Shown: positions 1 through 11,863 of the stretch, piece after piece
Layout: each line of letters starts with the position of its first letter
Position numbering within the stretch: the first letter of the stretch is position 1
NCBI GenBank assembly: GCA_035489755.1
Contig: DATGZK010000048.1
Location: 1 to 64,000 of the forward strand
Direction: 5' to 3'
Source: UBA9160 sp035489755
GTDB taxonomy: Bacteria > Myxococcota_A > UBA9160
Length of the DNA: 64,000 nt
The notes under the pieces: model-generated
The model's database searches: none
The model's input: the letters and a program-made list of their open reading frames with translations, nothing else
What the model was told of the DNA's origin: nothing
Made by a program: the position numbers and the translations under genes

Positions 1-61
<61 letters not shown>

Positions 62-358
62 GAACTTGGCCGAGAACGGCACTCGCTTTCGCGAAATGCC
101 GACTCGTTGTTCGGAAAAGTGGAAAGCCGCCAGCCGAAGCCGGCTGCCATCCACGATTATCAGATTCCAGGCCCGTCACCGTCTCCCCGAGCCGAGATCG
201 CAGGGGTAAGCCCGCGGGTCCCAGCTCGAGAGACCGCACGCTATTCCGTTTTCAAAGATCGAAACGAAGCCCGTCAGAGCTTGTATCGAGCTCTCAAGGG
301 CGAAAAGACGCTTTCAGATGACCCCGCCGGGAGTGAACTTCCCGACGAGGGAATCCAA
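62..358 (-). other. rrn operon leader (non-coding)
   Basis: About 290 bases lie between the predicted rrn transcription start (near 352) and the mature 16S 5' end. I see no convincing gene here; an open frame on the plus strand is a low-complexity shadow. The stretch holds a small TTCCC/GGGAA hairpin at 339-353 right at the expected transcript start, an inverted GAGCT/AGCTC pair near 279-295, and a boxA-like element listed separately. This is the usual content of a ribosomal leader, which carries antitermination and RNase III processing signals. Confidence 0.7.
246..262 (-). promoter_or_regulatory. boxA-like rRNA antitermination element
   Basis: On the minus strand the leader reads CGATCTTTGAAAACGGAA. 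This matches the TTCTTTGAAAAC-type boxA motif found upstream of 16S and 23S genes in many bacteria, where NusB/NusE bind nascent RNA and protect rrn transcription from Rho. It sits about 185 bases upstream of the 16S 5' end and about 90 bases downstream of the predicted start of transcription, as expected. The identification rests on the motif and its position only. Confidence 0.7.
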
Positions 359-387
359 AATCTACGCGAGCACCCCTGCGGCGTCAA
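359..387 (-). promoter_or_regulatory. rrn promoter (-35 TTGACG, -10 TAGATT)
   Basis: Minus strand: TTGACG at 387-382, a 17-base spacer, then TAGATT at 364-359. Five of six bases match the -35 consensus and four of six the -10, with ideal spacing. Transcription would start near 352 and run into the 16S gene. The promoter begins only 15 bases after the tyrS stop, so tyrS transcripts could read through into the rrn operon unless they terminate. Confidence 0.8.
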
Positions 388-402
388 GAGCGCGAGCGCC
401 CA

Positions 403-1665
403 CTACCCGCCAGCCCCTCCGGGGGAATCGGATCCTCGAGACAATCGCACCCTCGCAAAGCGTCGACCGACGCGCAATCGGTAGGCCCCCGGAGAAAGGC
501 GCGCGTTCCCGTCACGCACCACCTCACCGTCGAGCCGCACCGCACCCTGCGCGACCAGGCGGCGCGCCTCGGCGTTCGACGGAATCTGAAGCGCGCTGCG
601 CAGGAGATCCAGCAGGCCCATCACTCCGTCGCGACCCACGTAGAGTGCGACCTCGGGGGCATCCTCCGGCTCCTCTTTGCGCTGGATCACCCGGCGGAAC
701 TGCTCCCCGGCTTTCTCGGCCGCTTCTCGGCCGTGGAACCGCTCGACCATGCGGGAGGCCAACGCGTGCTTGAGCGCCAGGGGATCCCCTCCTCCCTTGC
801 GGACCTCGGCGGCGGCTGCGTCGAGATCCCCCCAGCGCCCAAAGCCAAGGAACCCGAGGTAGTCGAGCATGAGCATGTCCGAGATACTCATGAGCCGCCC
901 ATACATCTCTGCCGGTGGATCGGTGATGCCGATCGTATTGCCAAGGCTCTTGGACATCTTCTCGCGCCCGTCGATTCCCACGAGCAGGGGGTGCGTCATC
1001 ACCACCTGCGGCGGCTGTCCATAGTCGCGCTGGATCTCGCGGCCCACGAGGAGGTTGAAGAGCTGGTCGGTGCCGCCAATCTCGACATCGGCGCTCAGGG
1101 CCACGGAATCGTAAGCCTGGACGAGGGGATAGAGAAGCTCGTGCAGGGCAATCGATTCCCCAGCGGCGTAGCGCTTGGCGAAATCATCTCGCTCGAGCAG
1201 CCGCGCGACGCTGTAGTGTGAGCAAAGCCTCACGAAGTCCGCCGGACCCATGCGGTCCATCCACTCGCCGTTGTAACGGATTGAAACACGCTCCACGTCT
1301 AGGATGCGCCGTACCTGATCCACGTAGGTCGCGGCGTTGCGCCGCACTTCGTCCAACTCGAGCGCGGGCCGGGTCTTCTTCTTGCCCGTGGGATCGCCAA
1401 TGCGGGCCGTAAAGTCTCCAATCAAGAAAATGGGCAGATGGCCGAGTTCCTGGAAATCCCGAAGCTTTTCCAGCCCCATCGTGTGTCCGAGATGGAGATC
1501 AGGGGCCGAGGGATCCATCCCGAGCTTAACGCGCAGGGGTCGTGAGGTTCGGAGCGACTCGGCCAGTCGTGCCCGCAGTTCCGTCTCGCCCACGAGATCC
1601 TGAGCACCGGCGCGAATCACGGCGAGCTGCCGCTCTACCTCTGCTTTCAGCGCGGCCTCTTCCAT
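403..1665 (-). CDS. tyrS: Tyrosyl-tRNA synthetase
   Basis: Class I aminoacyl-tRNA synthetase that charges tRNA-Tyr in the cytosol. The 420-residue product has the HIGH-type motif HLGHTMG at residues 58-64, the KMSKS loop near residue 237, and a short C-terminal S4-like RNA-binding segment (VRLDGEVV, then RVGRRFARV). The frame is open further upstream, but the ATG at 1665 is chosen because it is preceded by a GGGGAG Shine-Dalgarno and gives the normal bacterial length. It overlaps the end of the upstream folate gene by 19 bases and is last in the zapB-zapA-fcl-tyrS unit. The stop codon lies 15 bases from the rrn promoter. Confidence 0.97.
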   Translation of the reverse strand: MEEAALKAEVERQLAVIRAGAQDLVGETELRARLAESLRTSRPLRVKLGMDPSAPDLHLGHTMGLEKLRDFQELGHLPIFLIGDFTARIGDPTGKKKTRPALELDEVRRNAATYVDQVRRILDVERVSIRYNGEWMDRMGPADFVRLCSHYSVARLLERDDFAKRYAAGESIALHELLYPLVQAYDSVALSADVEIGGTDQLFNLLVGREIQRDYGQPPQVVMTHPLLVGIDGREKMSKSLGNTIGITDPPAEMYGRLMSISDMLMLDYLGFLGFGRWGDLDAAAAEVRKGGGDPLALKHALASRMVERFHGREAAEKAGEQFRRVIQRKEEPEDAPEVALYVGRDGVMGLLDLLRSALQIPSNAEARRLVAQGAVRLDGEVVRDGNARLSPGAYRLRVGRRFARVRLSRGSDSPGGAGG

Positions 1666-2276
1666 TTGCCTTGCTCCCCGGTGCCTGCTCGGCGCGCCGC
1701 TCGCTCCGTGACGATCCAATCCACACAACGATCGGTCGGCCCACTGGGCACCGACTCCAGCACCTGCCGCTCGTACGCGTAGCCGATCAAGAGCGGGCCA
1801 GGTCGCGCGGTGCGCGGGAAGGTGCGGTCAAACCACCCGCCCCCTCGTCCCAGCCGATGACCCGCGGCGTCGAACGCGAGCCCCGGGACAATCACGAGGT
1901 CTCCGACCTCGAGGCGCACGCACGTCCCGCTGGGGGGTTCCCGCACACCGTAGCGCCCGGGCTCAAGCTCTTCCCAGCGCGCAGCGGTGATGAACTCAAG
2001 CACCCGCCGCTCGGGATGGGTCCGGGGGAAGAGCGCGGTTTTCCCGTCGCGGCGCACCGCATCAAAAAGAGGCCGGGTCCCGAGCTCCCTCGGGAGCGCG
2101 GCGTAGAGCGCGACCCGGCTCGCCCCGGCGTACTCCGGCATCGCCGCAAGCCGAGCGGCCGCCGCAACCGCAGCGGCTTCGGCCCATCCGGGGTCCGCCT
2201 CACCAAGCTGCGCCCGCATGCGCTCTCGCAGGCTGCGCTTTGCGGCTTCGAGCTCGGCGGCGGGGTCGCGGCTCAG
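1647..2276 (-). CDS. 5-formyltetrahydrofolate cyclo-ligase family protein (probable CTG start)
   Basis: ATP-dependent conversion of 5-formyl-THF to 5,10-methenyl-THF. The C-terminal half has the family signature, PGLAFD followed by RLGRGGGWFD, in which the glycines and the Asp line the nucleotide site. The family's N-terminal K-x2-LR-x3-R motif is present as K-R-S-L-R-E-R-M-R. That motif lies upstream of the ATG at 2219, so that ATG would cut the protein. The only other standard in-frame start, ATG 2351, would overlap zapA by 79 bases. A CTG at 2276 overlaps the zapA stop as CTGA and gives 209 residues, a normal length; I take it as the likely start, without a clear Shine-Dalgarno. In proteobacteria this gene commonly follows zapA with 6S RNA between them; there is no room for 6S RNA here. 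Confidence 0.88.
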   Translation of the reverse strand: MSRDPAAELEAAKRSLRERMRAQLGEADPGWAEAAAVAAAARLAAMPEYAGASRVALYAALPRELGTRPLFDAVRRDGKTALFPRTHPERRVLEFITAARWEELEPGRYGVREPPSGTCVRLEVGDLVIVPGLAFDAAGHRLGRGGGWFDRTFPRTARPGPLLIGYAYERQVLESVPSGPTDRCVDWIVTERAARRAGTGEQGKWKRPR

Positions 2277-2593
2277 TGCGTGCCGAAGGCGTCTTTGCCC
2301 GCCGACTCCGCGACCGCGATCAGCGCCTTCACGCGCTTTGGATCTACCCATTCCGCACCGTCCGCCGGCGGCGCGAGGGCCGCGCTGCGGACCGCGATGA
2401 GGTCGTTCGCGAGGTTTAGGGCGGCGAGAATGGCAAGATCGAGCGTGTCCACCGTGCGGGTGCGCTCGCGGATCTTTGCCATGGTTTCATCGACAAAGGA
2501 GGCGACGCGCTGGATTGACGCCTCGTCCGCGTCACTGCGAATCCGGTACTCATGCCCGAGGATGCGGACCAAGACGGACCTTTTGGCGGCCAT
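2273..2593 (-). CDS. zapA: Cell division protein ZapA
   Basis: Small cytoplasmic protein (106 residues) that cross-links FtsZ protofilaments at the Z-ring. The N-terminal head carries the family pattern LVRILGHEYRI followed by S-D-A-DEASIQRVASFVD, and the C-terminal half is helical with a coiled-coil character (LDLAILAALNLANDLIAV). Length matches ZapA. Its start overlaps the upstream coiled-coil gene's stop (TAATG), and its stop is shared with the CTGA junction of the folate gene, so the four-gene unit is tightly coupled. Confidence 0.93.
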   Translation of the reverse strand: MAAKRSVLVRILGHEYRIRSDADEASIQRVASFVDETMAKIRERTRTVDTLDLAILAALNLANDLIAVRSAALAPPADGAEWVDPKRVKALIAVAESAGKDAFGTH

Positions 2594-2871
2594 TACTCCC
2601 CGGCGGACCCGAGCTCGACGTCGAGCAGGTCCATCTGTGCGAGCAGATCGTCAATCCGCTTCGCCACGTCGCGTCGACGCTGGTTTAGCTCAAGCGTCTC
2701 CGCTTCGAGGGCGCGGATTCGCCGGTCACGCTCCTCCACCACCCGGCGCAGCGACTCGTTGTCTTTGACCGCTCGCTTGTGCTGGTCGGCAAGCGCGAGA
2801 ACGGCGGCCTCAAGCCGTTCAAAATCGTGCAGGCGCTCGGACTGGTCCGGAATCGGCGTCCCTCCTCCCAC
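2593..2871 (-). CDS. Small coiled-coil protein, ZapB-like
   Basis: A 92-residue acidic/basic coiled coil: residues about 15-85 show continuous heptad-like patterning (FERLEAAVLALADQHKRAV, then LRRVVEERDRRIRALEAETL). Size, composition and the position directly before zapA fit the ZapB-type partner that binds ZapA at the division ring; coiled coils diverge quickly, so orthology is inferred from context. The start is the GTG at 2871. Six bases upstream lies the -10 box of a strong promoter, so the mRNA is probably leaderless. A GGGAGGAGGG stretch sits just inside the reading frame rather than before it. Confidence 0.75.
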   Translation of the reverse strand: MGGGTPIPDQSERLHDFERLEAAVLALADQHKRAVKDNESLRRVVEERDRRIRALEAETLELNQRRRDVAKRIDDLLAQMDLLDVELGSAGE

Positions 2872-2877
2872 GGCGCG

Positions 2878-2907
2878 ATCCTACAAAGCGTCGGTGAAAA
2901 CCGTCAA
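2878..2907 (-). promoter_or_regulatory. Promoter of the zapB-zapA-fcl-tyrS unit
   Basis: TTGACG at 2907-2902, an 18-base spacer, and TAGGAT at 2883-2878 on the minus strand. Both boxes are close to sigma-70 consensus. The hexamer ends six bases before the GTG start codon at 2871, so transcription would begin at or within a base of the start codon. The 86-base gap between gltD and this unit (2872-2957) holds nothing else that I can recognise. Confidence 0.8.
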
Positions 2908-2957
2908 GCATGTTCGTGGGGATTTCGCAGGGGGCCGCGGCGAGCCACGAGAGCCGT

Positions 2958-4410
2958 CTAGACATGCCCGTTGCGCGACTGGAGCCGTGATTCGCCCATC
3001 AGGTAACGGTCGACGGCGCGCGCCGCTTCGCGTCCCTCCCAGAGCGCCCAGACCACAAGGGACTGCCCCCGTCGGACGTCTCCCGCCGCGAACACCCCGG
3101 CCTCGCTGGTGGCGAACCCCCGGGTATCGGCTGCCGCGTTGCCGCGCGGGTCGAGGCGCACGCCAAGGTCCGCGAGCAGGCCCTGCTGCACGGGACTCAC
3201 AAAGCCCATGGCGAGCAGCACAAGGTCGCACGGCAGCTCGAACTCGGTGCCCGGGATCTCCTCCATCGCCCTGCGGCCCGCCGCGTCGGGCGCACCGAGC
3301 CGCACCCGGACGGCCTCGAGCCTCTCGACCTTGTCGCGAGATCCCGCGAACCGCTTGGTCAGGATACCGAACTCCCGACTCCCACCCTCATCGTGGGAAC
3401 TCGAGCTGCGGAACATCTGTGGCCAAAGAGGCCACGGGGTGGAGGGGGACCGTGAGTCGGGGGGCCGCTCGAGGAGCTCGAGCGACGTCACCGACTTCGC
3501 GCCTTGCCGGTGAGAGGTGCCGACGCAGTCGGAGCCCGTGTCGCCCCCGCCCAGAATCACGACGTGCTTGCCCGAAGCCATGATCGACTCTGCGGAGTCC
3601 ACCCCGTCCCCGGCGCCGCGGCGGTTTTGCTGAGTCAGGAAGTCCATCGCGAAGTGGATGCCGCGCAGCTCGCGCCCGGGGATGGGGAGGTCTCGCGGGA
3701 GCTCGCAGCCGAGAGCGAGCAGCACCGCGTCGAAACCGCGGCGCAGCTCCCGGGACGAGAGGTCCTTGCCGACGTGCACACCCGTCTGGAAGAGCACCCC
3801 CTCCTCCCGCATCTGCTCCACACGGCGATCGACGATCCATTTCTCGAGCTTGAAATCCGGAATGCCGTAACGCAGGAGGCCGCCGACGCGCTCCGCCTTC
3901 TCAAACACCGTGACCGTGTGGCCGGCGCGGCTGAGCTGCTGGGCGGCGGCGAGGCCGGCGGGCCCAGAGCCCACGACGGCGACCGAGCGTCCCGAGCGCT
4001 GCTCGGGCTTGATCGCGCGGACGAAGCCCTCCTCCCAGCCGCGGCGAATGATCTCCCACTCGATCTGCTTGATTGTGACGGGGTCGTCGTTGATGCCAAG
4101 CACGCACGCCGCCTCGCAGGGAGCGGGGCACACGAGCCCGGTGAACTCTGGGAAGTTGTTCGTGGAGTGCAGACGCAAGAGCGCGTCTTCCCACTTGCCG
4201 CGGTAGACGAGATCGTTCCAATCGGGGATCACGTTGCCGAGCGGGCAACCGTTGTTGCAGAACGGCACCCCGCAGTCCATGCAGCGCGCTGCTTGGATGC
4301 GGGCCTTCTCCTCGGGCAAGTTGCCCTGCACCTCGCGCCAGTCCCGAAGCCGCTCGGCCACGGGACGCATGGGAATCGGCTCCCGCCCATATTCCACAAA
4401 CCCTGTGGGC

Positions 4411-4418
<8 letters not shown>
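2958..4418 (-). CDS. gltD: Glutamate synthase (NADPH) small subunit
   Basis: Beta subunit of GOGAT: oxidises NADPH and passes electrons to the large subunit, which makes glutamate from glutamine and 2-oxoglutarate. The 486-residue protein has an N-terminal cysteine-rich 4Fe-4S region (CMDCGVPFC, then CPLGN and later CPAPCEAAC), an FAD-binding GSGPAG near residue 150, an NADPH-binding GGGDTGSDCVG near 290, and the closing G-D-V-R-R-G-QSLVVWA region. The ATG has a good AGGAAG Shine-Dalgarno inside the end of gltB and overlaps the gltB stop by eight bases. Confidence 0.97.
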
Positions 4419-8934
<4,516 letters not shown>

Positions 8935-8953
8935 CGGGACGTCCTCCTGGTCC

Positions 8954-9487
8954 TTATGCGTGCGGCTCTGCGCGGCGCAGCCGCGGGCCGGACGGGCGGC
9001 GGGATCTTTGTCTTGCGGGGTCCGCGCCTTCGAGCGGGATGCGCGGCCGCTCGGCCCGGGTGGAGAGTACGATCATGGTCTCCGTGCGGCTGACGCCCTC
9101 GATCGAGCGCACCCGGTCGATCAGCTCCTCGAGGGTTTCCGTGCTCTCCGTCTTCACCTTGAGCATGAGCGTGTGCTGGCCGGTCACGTGGTGACATTCG
9201 AGCACGTCCTCGAGACCCTCGATTTCCCGTTCGAAGGAATCGATCGCCCGGGGATGGCCAATCGCAACGCCGATAAAGGCCGTGACATCGAGCCCCAGCT
9301 TGCGGGCGTCGAGAAGCGCCACGTAGCCGATCACAATCCCGGCCTGTTCGAGCTTGTGGATGCGCTCGGTGACTGCCGGCGCCGAGAGCCCAACCTTCTC
9401 GCCGATGGCAGCGAGCGGTCGCTTGCAGTTCTCCTGCAGCAGATCGAGGATGCGCAGATCCGTTGCATCGAGCTCGACCTCCGGCAT
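8954..9487 (-). CDS. Lrp/AsnC-family transcriptional regulator
   Basis: DNA-binding feast/famine regulator. From the ATG at 9487 it has 177 residues: an N-terminal winged helix-turn-helix (LDATDLRILDLLQ, then LAAIGEKVGLSAPAVTERI) and a C-terminal RAM/AsnC effector domain (ECHHVTGQHTLMLKV, then ELIDRVRSIEGVSRTETMIV). A tail of about 30 residues rich in Arg and Pro extends past the usual end. Alternative in-frame GTG starts at 9505 (overlapping a short leader ORF stop as TAGTG) and 9514 (just behind GGGAGGGG) are possible. Being first in an operon with gltBD suggests it controls glutamate synthase, as Lrp does in E. coli; that role is inferred. Confidence 0.92.
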   Translation of the reverse strand: MPEVELDATDLRILDLLQENCKRPLAAIGEKVGLSAPAVTERIHKLEQAGIVIGYVALLDARKLGLDVTAFIGVAIGHPRAIDSFEREIEGLEDVLECHHVTGQHTLMLKVKTESTETLEELIDRVRSIEGVSRTETMIVLSTRAERPRIPLEGADPARQRSRRPSGPRLRRAEPHA

Positions 9488-9504
9488 CGGCCGCTCGTCC
9501 CGCA

Positions 9505-9576
9505 CTATCGGCACCGCCCCTCCCAGCTCCTGCTCGAGGGCCGGGTTTCGGAGAAAATCATTAGGTGAATCCCCAT
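9505..9576 (-). CDS. Possible 23-residue leader ORF before lrp
   Basis: An ATG at 9576, ten bases behind the -10 box of the lrp promoter, opens a 23-codon frame (begins MGIHLMIFSETRP) that ends in TAG at 9507-9505. The last G of that stop is the first base of a GTG in the lrp frame, giving a TAGTG coupling. No run of one amino acid is seen, so this is not an obvious attenuator peptide. It may simply be a translated leader that helps ribosomes reach lrp, or it may be chance. Confidence 0.3.
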   Translation of the reverse strand: MGIHLMIFSETRPSSRSWEGRCR

Positions 9577-9586
9577 CTTGACCGAA

Positions 9587-9616
9587 TAAATAGAGGATAC
9601 CAACGCCCCGCGTCAA
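9587..9616 (-). promoter_or_regulatory. Promoter of the lrp-gltB-gltD unit
   Basis: Minus strand TTGACG at 9616-9611, an 18-base spacer and TATTTA at 9592-9587. The -35 is near consensus and the -10 region is a local AT-rich island in GC-rich surroundings (CTATTTATTC). The leader to the lrp ATG at 9487 would be about 90 bases. The interval back to the end of the glycerophosphodiesterase gene (9617-9653) shows no clear terminator. Confidence 0.65.
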
Positions 9617-9653
9617 GGGAAAAGGTCGGCACAGGGATGGGGTCAGGGCCCCC

Positions 9654-10376
9654 CTAGGCGCGGGGCACGAGCCGGCGCAGGCGGTCGGGGGCGTTGGTGA
9701 AGATCCCATCGACCCCAAGCTCGAGGAAGTGCCGGAGTTCGGCCTCCTCGTCCACCGTAAAGACATGGACGTCAAGCCCCGCGTCGTGGGCCTCGCCGAT
9801 GAGCTCGGGGCTCGCCACGGAGTGCTCGGGATTTACGGCTTCCGCTCCAAGGCGAGCCGCACGCACAAGGGCGCCTTCGGGGAACTTGCGGGAGACGAGA
9901 AGTCCGATCCGCGCCTCCTGGCTAAGCGCGCGCAGACGCCGCAGGACGGGGTCGTAGAAAGAGGAGAAGAGGGTCCGCTCCAGCAGCCCGCGCCGCACCA
10001 CGGCGTCCAGGGCCTTGGCTTCGAGGCCGCTGTACTCGGCGTTCGCCCCCCGCTTGAGCTCGAGGTTGAACGAGATCCGGGAGCCGAAGCGGTCGAGAAC
10101 CTCGTCGAGGGTCGGGATGCGCTCGCCTCCACCGGCGTCGAGCGCCTGGAGCTCGCCGAGGGTCGCTTCCGCGATCTCTCCGCGACCGCCGAGACCCGCA
10201 AGCCGCTCGTCGTGGGTCACCACGATCGCGCCATCCCGGCTCACGTGAAGGTCGATCTCGATCATGTCGGCCGCCTGCTCCACAGCAAGCGCGTAGGCGG
10301 AGAGGGTATTTTCGGGTCGGTAGGCGGAGGCGCCGCGGTGAGCGATCACAAGGGTTGGACGACCGGTCCGAGTCAC
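9654..10376 (-). CDS. Glycerophosphodiester phosphodiesterase
   Basis: GDPD/GlpQ-family TIM-barrel enzyme (240 residues) that hydrolyses glycerophosphodiesters to glycerol-3-phosphate and an alcohol. The N-terminus reads IAHRGASAYRPENTLSAY, holding the catalytic His-Arg and the metal-binding Glu of the HRG...PENT motif. It is followed by IEIDLHVSRDG and VTHDERL with further metal and catalytic residues, then SFNLELK and the closing GVDGIFTN. No signal peptide, so it is a cytoplasmic (UgpQ-like) form. The GTG at 10376 overlaps the glpK stop (GTGA). It shares an operon with glycerol kinase, so both feed the glycerol-3-phosphate pool. Confidence 0.93.
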   Translation of the reverse strand: MTRTGRPTLVIAHRGASAYRPENTLSAYALAVEQAADMIEIDLHVSRDGAIVVTHDERLAGLGGRGEIAEATLGELQALDAGGGERIPTLDEVLDRFGSRISFNLELKRGANAEYSGLEAKALDAVVRRGLLERTLFSSFYDPVLRRLRALSQEARIGLLVSRKFPEGALVRAARLGAEAVNPEHSVASPELIGEAHDAGLDVHVFTVDEEAELRHFLELGVDGIFTNAPDRLRRLVPRA

Positions 10377-11863
10377 GCCTGTTCCCAGGCTCGCGCTCGC
10401 TCTACGGCACGCTGCCAGCCGGCGTAGAGCGCGTCCCGCTCGGTCTTCTTCATGCCGGGATCGAATACTGTGCCCTCGCGCGGTGCCGCGACCACGGCCT
10501 GGCGATCCTTCCACACGCCGACCGCGAGGCCCGCAAGCGCAGCCGCGCCAAATGCAGTGACCTCGAGCACGCGGGGTCGCCACACCGGAATGCCCAGCAG
10601 ATCGGCTTGGAACTGCATCAAGAAATCGTTCCGTGAGGCGCCGCCATCGACCCGCAGGAGCGGAGGACGCAGACCCGAGTCGGCGGCGAGGCATTCAATC
10701 ACGTCGCGACTCTGGTAGGCGATCGCCTCGAGCGTCGCGCGAATTAGATGCTCGCGGCTTGTGCCGCGTGTGATCCCCACGATGGTGCCTCGCGCCCGCT
10801 CGTCCCAGTAGGGAGCCCCGAGGCCCACAAAGGCCGGCACCACGTACACACCTCCCGTGTCCGCCACGTGGCGCGCCGCCGCATCTGTCTCCGCTGCGTC
10901 AGCGACGAGGTGCAGGCCGTCGCGCAGCCACTGCACCGCGGCGCCCGCGACAAAGACGCTGCCCTCGAGCGCGTACTCGACCTTGCCCCCAAGGCTCCAG
11001 GCGATCGTGGTCACAAGGCCACTTTTCGATGTGGGCGCAGAGCTGCCCGTATTCATCAGCAAGAAGCAGCCTGTGCCGTAGGTATTCTTCGCGGTGCCCG
11101 GCTCAAAGCAGCCTTGACCAAAAAGTGCGGACTGCTGGTCGCCGGCCATGCCGGCGATGGGAATCTCGGCACCAAGCCATTCGGCGTCGCTTAGCCCGAA
11201 GACTCCGCTCGAATCCTGGACGGCGGGCAGCATGGCCCGCGGGATCCGCAGCTCGCGCAGCAAGAGATCGTCCCAGTCGCCGCGGTGCACGTTGTAGAGC
11301 AGCGTGCGCGAGGCATTCGACGGCTCGGTGGCGTGGACACGGCCTTTGGTGAGACGGTGCAGCAGCCAGGAGTCCACGGTGCCGAAAGCGAGCTCACCGC
11401 GCTCCGCGCGCTCCTGGGCACCTTGGACCGCGTCGAGGATGAAGCGGGCCTTGGTGGCGGAGAAGTAAGCGTCGATCACAAGCCCCGTGCGCGCGCGCAC
11501 CTCGCCTTCAAGTCCCCGCATGCGCAGCGCATCGCAGATGGGCACGGTCTGACGCGACTGCCAAACGATGGCGCGGTGGATGGGCTCTCCTGTCGCGCGA
11601 TCCCACACCACGGTCGTCTCGCGTTGGTTCGTGATCCCGATCGCAGCCACCTGCTGAGCGGAGACGCCAGCGCGCTTGAGTGCGTCCCGGGCCGCCAGCA
11701 ACTGGCTCGACCAGATCTCGCTGGGCTCGTGCTCCACCCAGCCCGGCTTCGGAAAGTACTGGGGGAACTCGTGCTGGGCGGCCGCTACGACGGTGCCGGC
11801 CTCGTCGAAGACGATGGCCCTCGACGAGGTCGTGCCTTGGTCGAGCGCGAGGACGACCCTCAC
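10373..11863 (-). CDS. glpK: Glycerol kinase
   Basis: FGGY-family kinase, 496 residues, converting glycerol and ATP to glycerol-3-phosphate in the cytosol. The N-terminal phosphate loop DQGTTSSRAIVFD, the substrate motif NQRETTVVWDR, the middle motif GMAGDQQSALFGQ and the C-terminal RVDGGASRNDFLMQFQ signature are all present. The start is a GTG overlapping the ftsY stop (GTGA). No glycerol facilitator or GlpR-like regulator is near, so expression is tied to the ftsY/smc block. Confidence 0.97.
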   Translation of the reverse strand: MRVVLALDQGTTSSRAIVFDEAGTVVAAAQHEFPQYFPKPGWVEHEPSEIWSSQLLAARDALKRAGVSAQQVAAIGITNQRETTVVWDRATGEPIHRAIVWQSRQTVPICDALRMRGLEGEVRARTGLVIDAYFSATKARFILDAVQGAQERAERGELAFGTVDSWLLHRLTKGRVHATEPSNASRTLLYNVHRGDWDDLLLRELRIPRAMLPAVQDSSGVFGLSDAEWLGAEIPIAGMAGDQQSALFGQGCFEPGTAKNTYGTGCFLLMNTGSSAPTSKSGLVTTIAWSLGGKVEYALEGSVFVAGAAVQWLRDGLHLVADAAETDAAARHVADTGGVYVVPAFVGLGAPYWDERARGTIVGITRGTSREHLIRATLEAIAYQSRDVIECLAADSGLRPPLLRVDGGASRNDFLMQFQADLLGIPVWRPRVLEVTAFGAAALAGLAVGVWKDRQAVVAAPREGTVFDPGMKKTERDALYAGWQRAVERARAWEQA

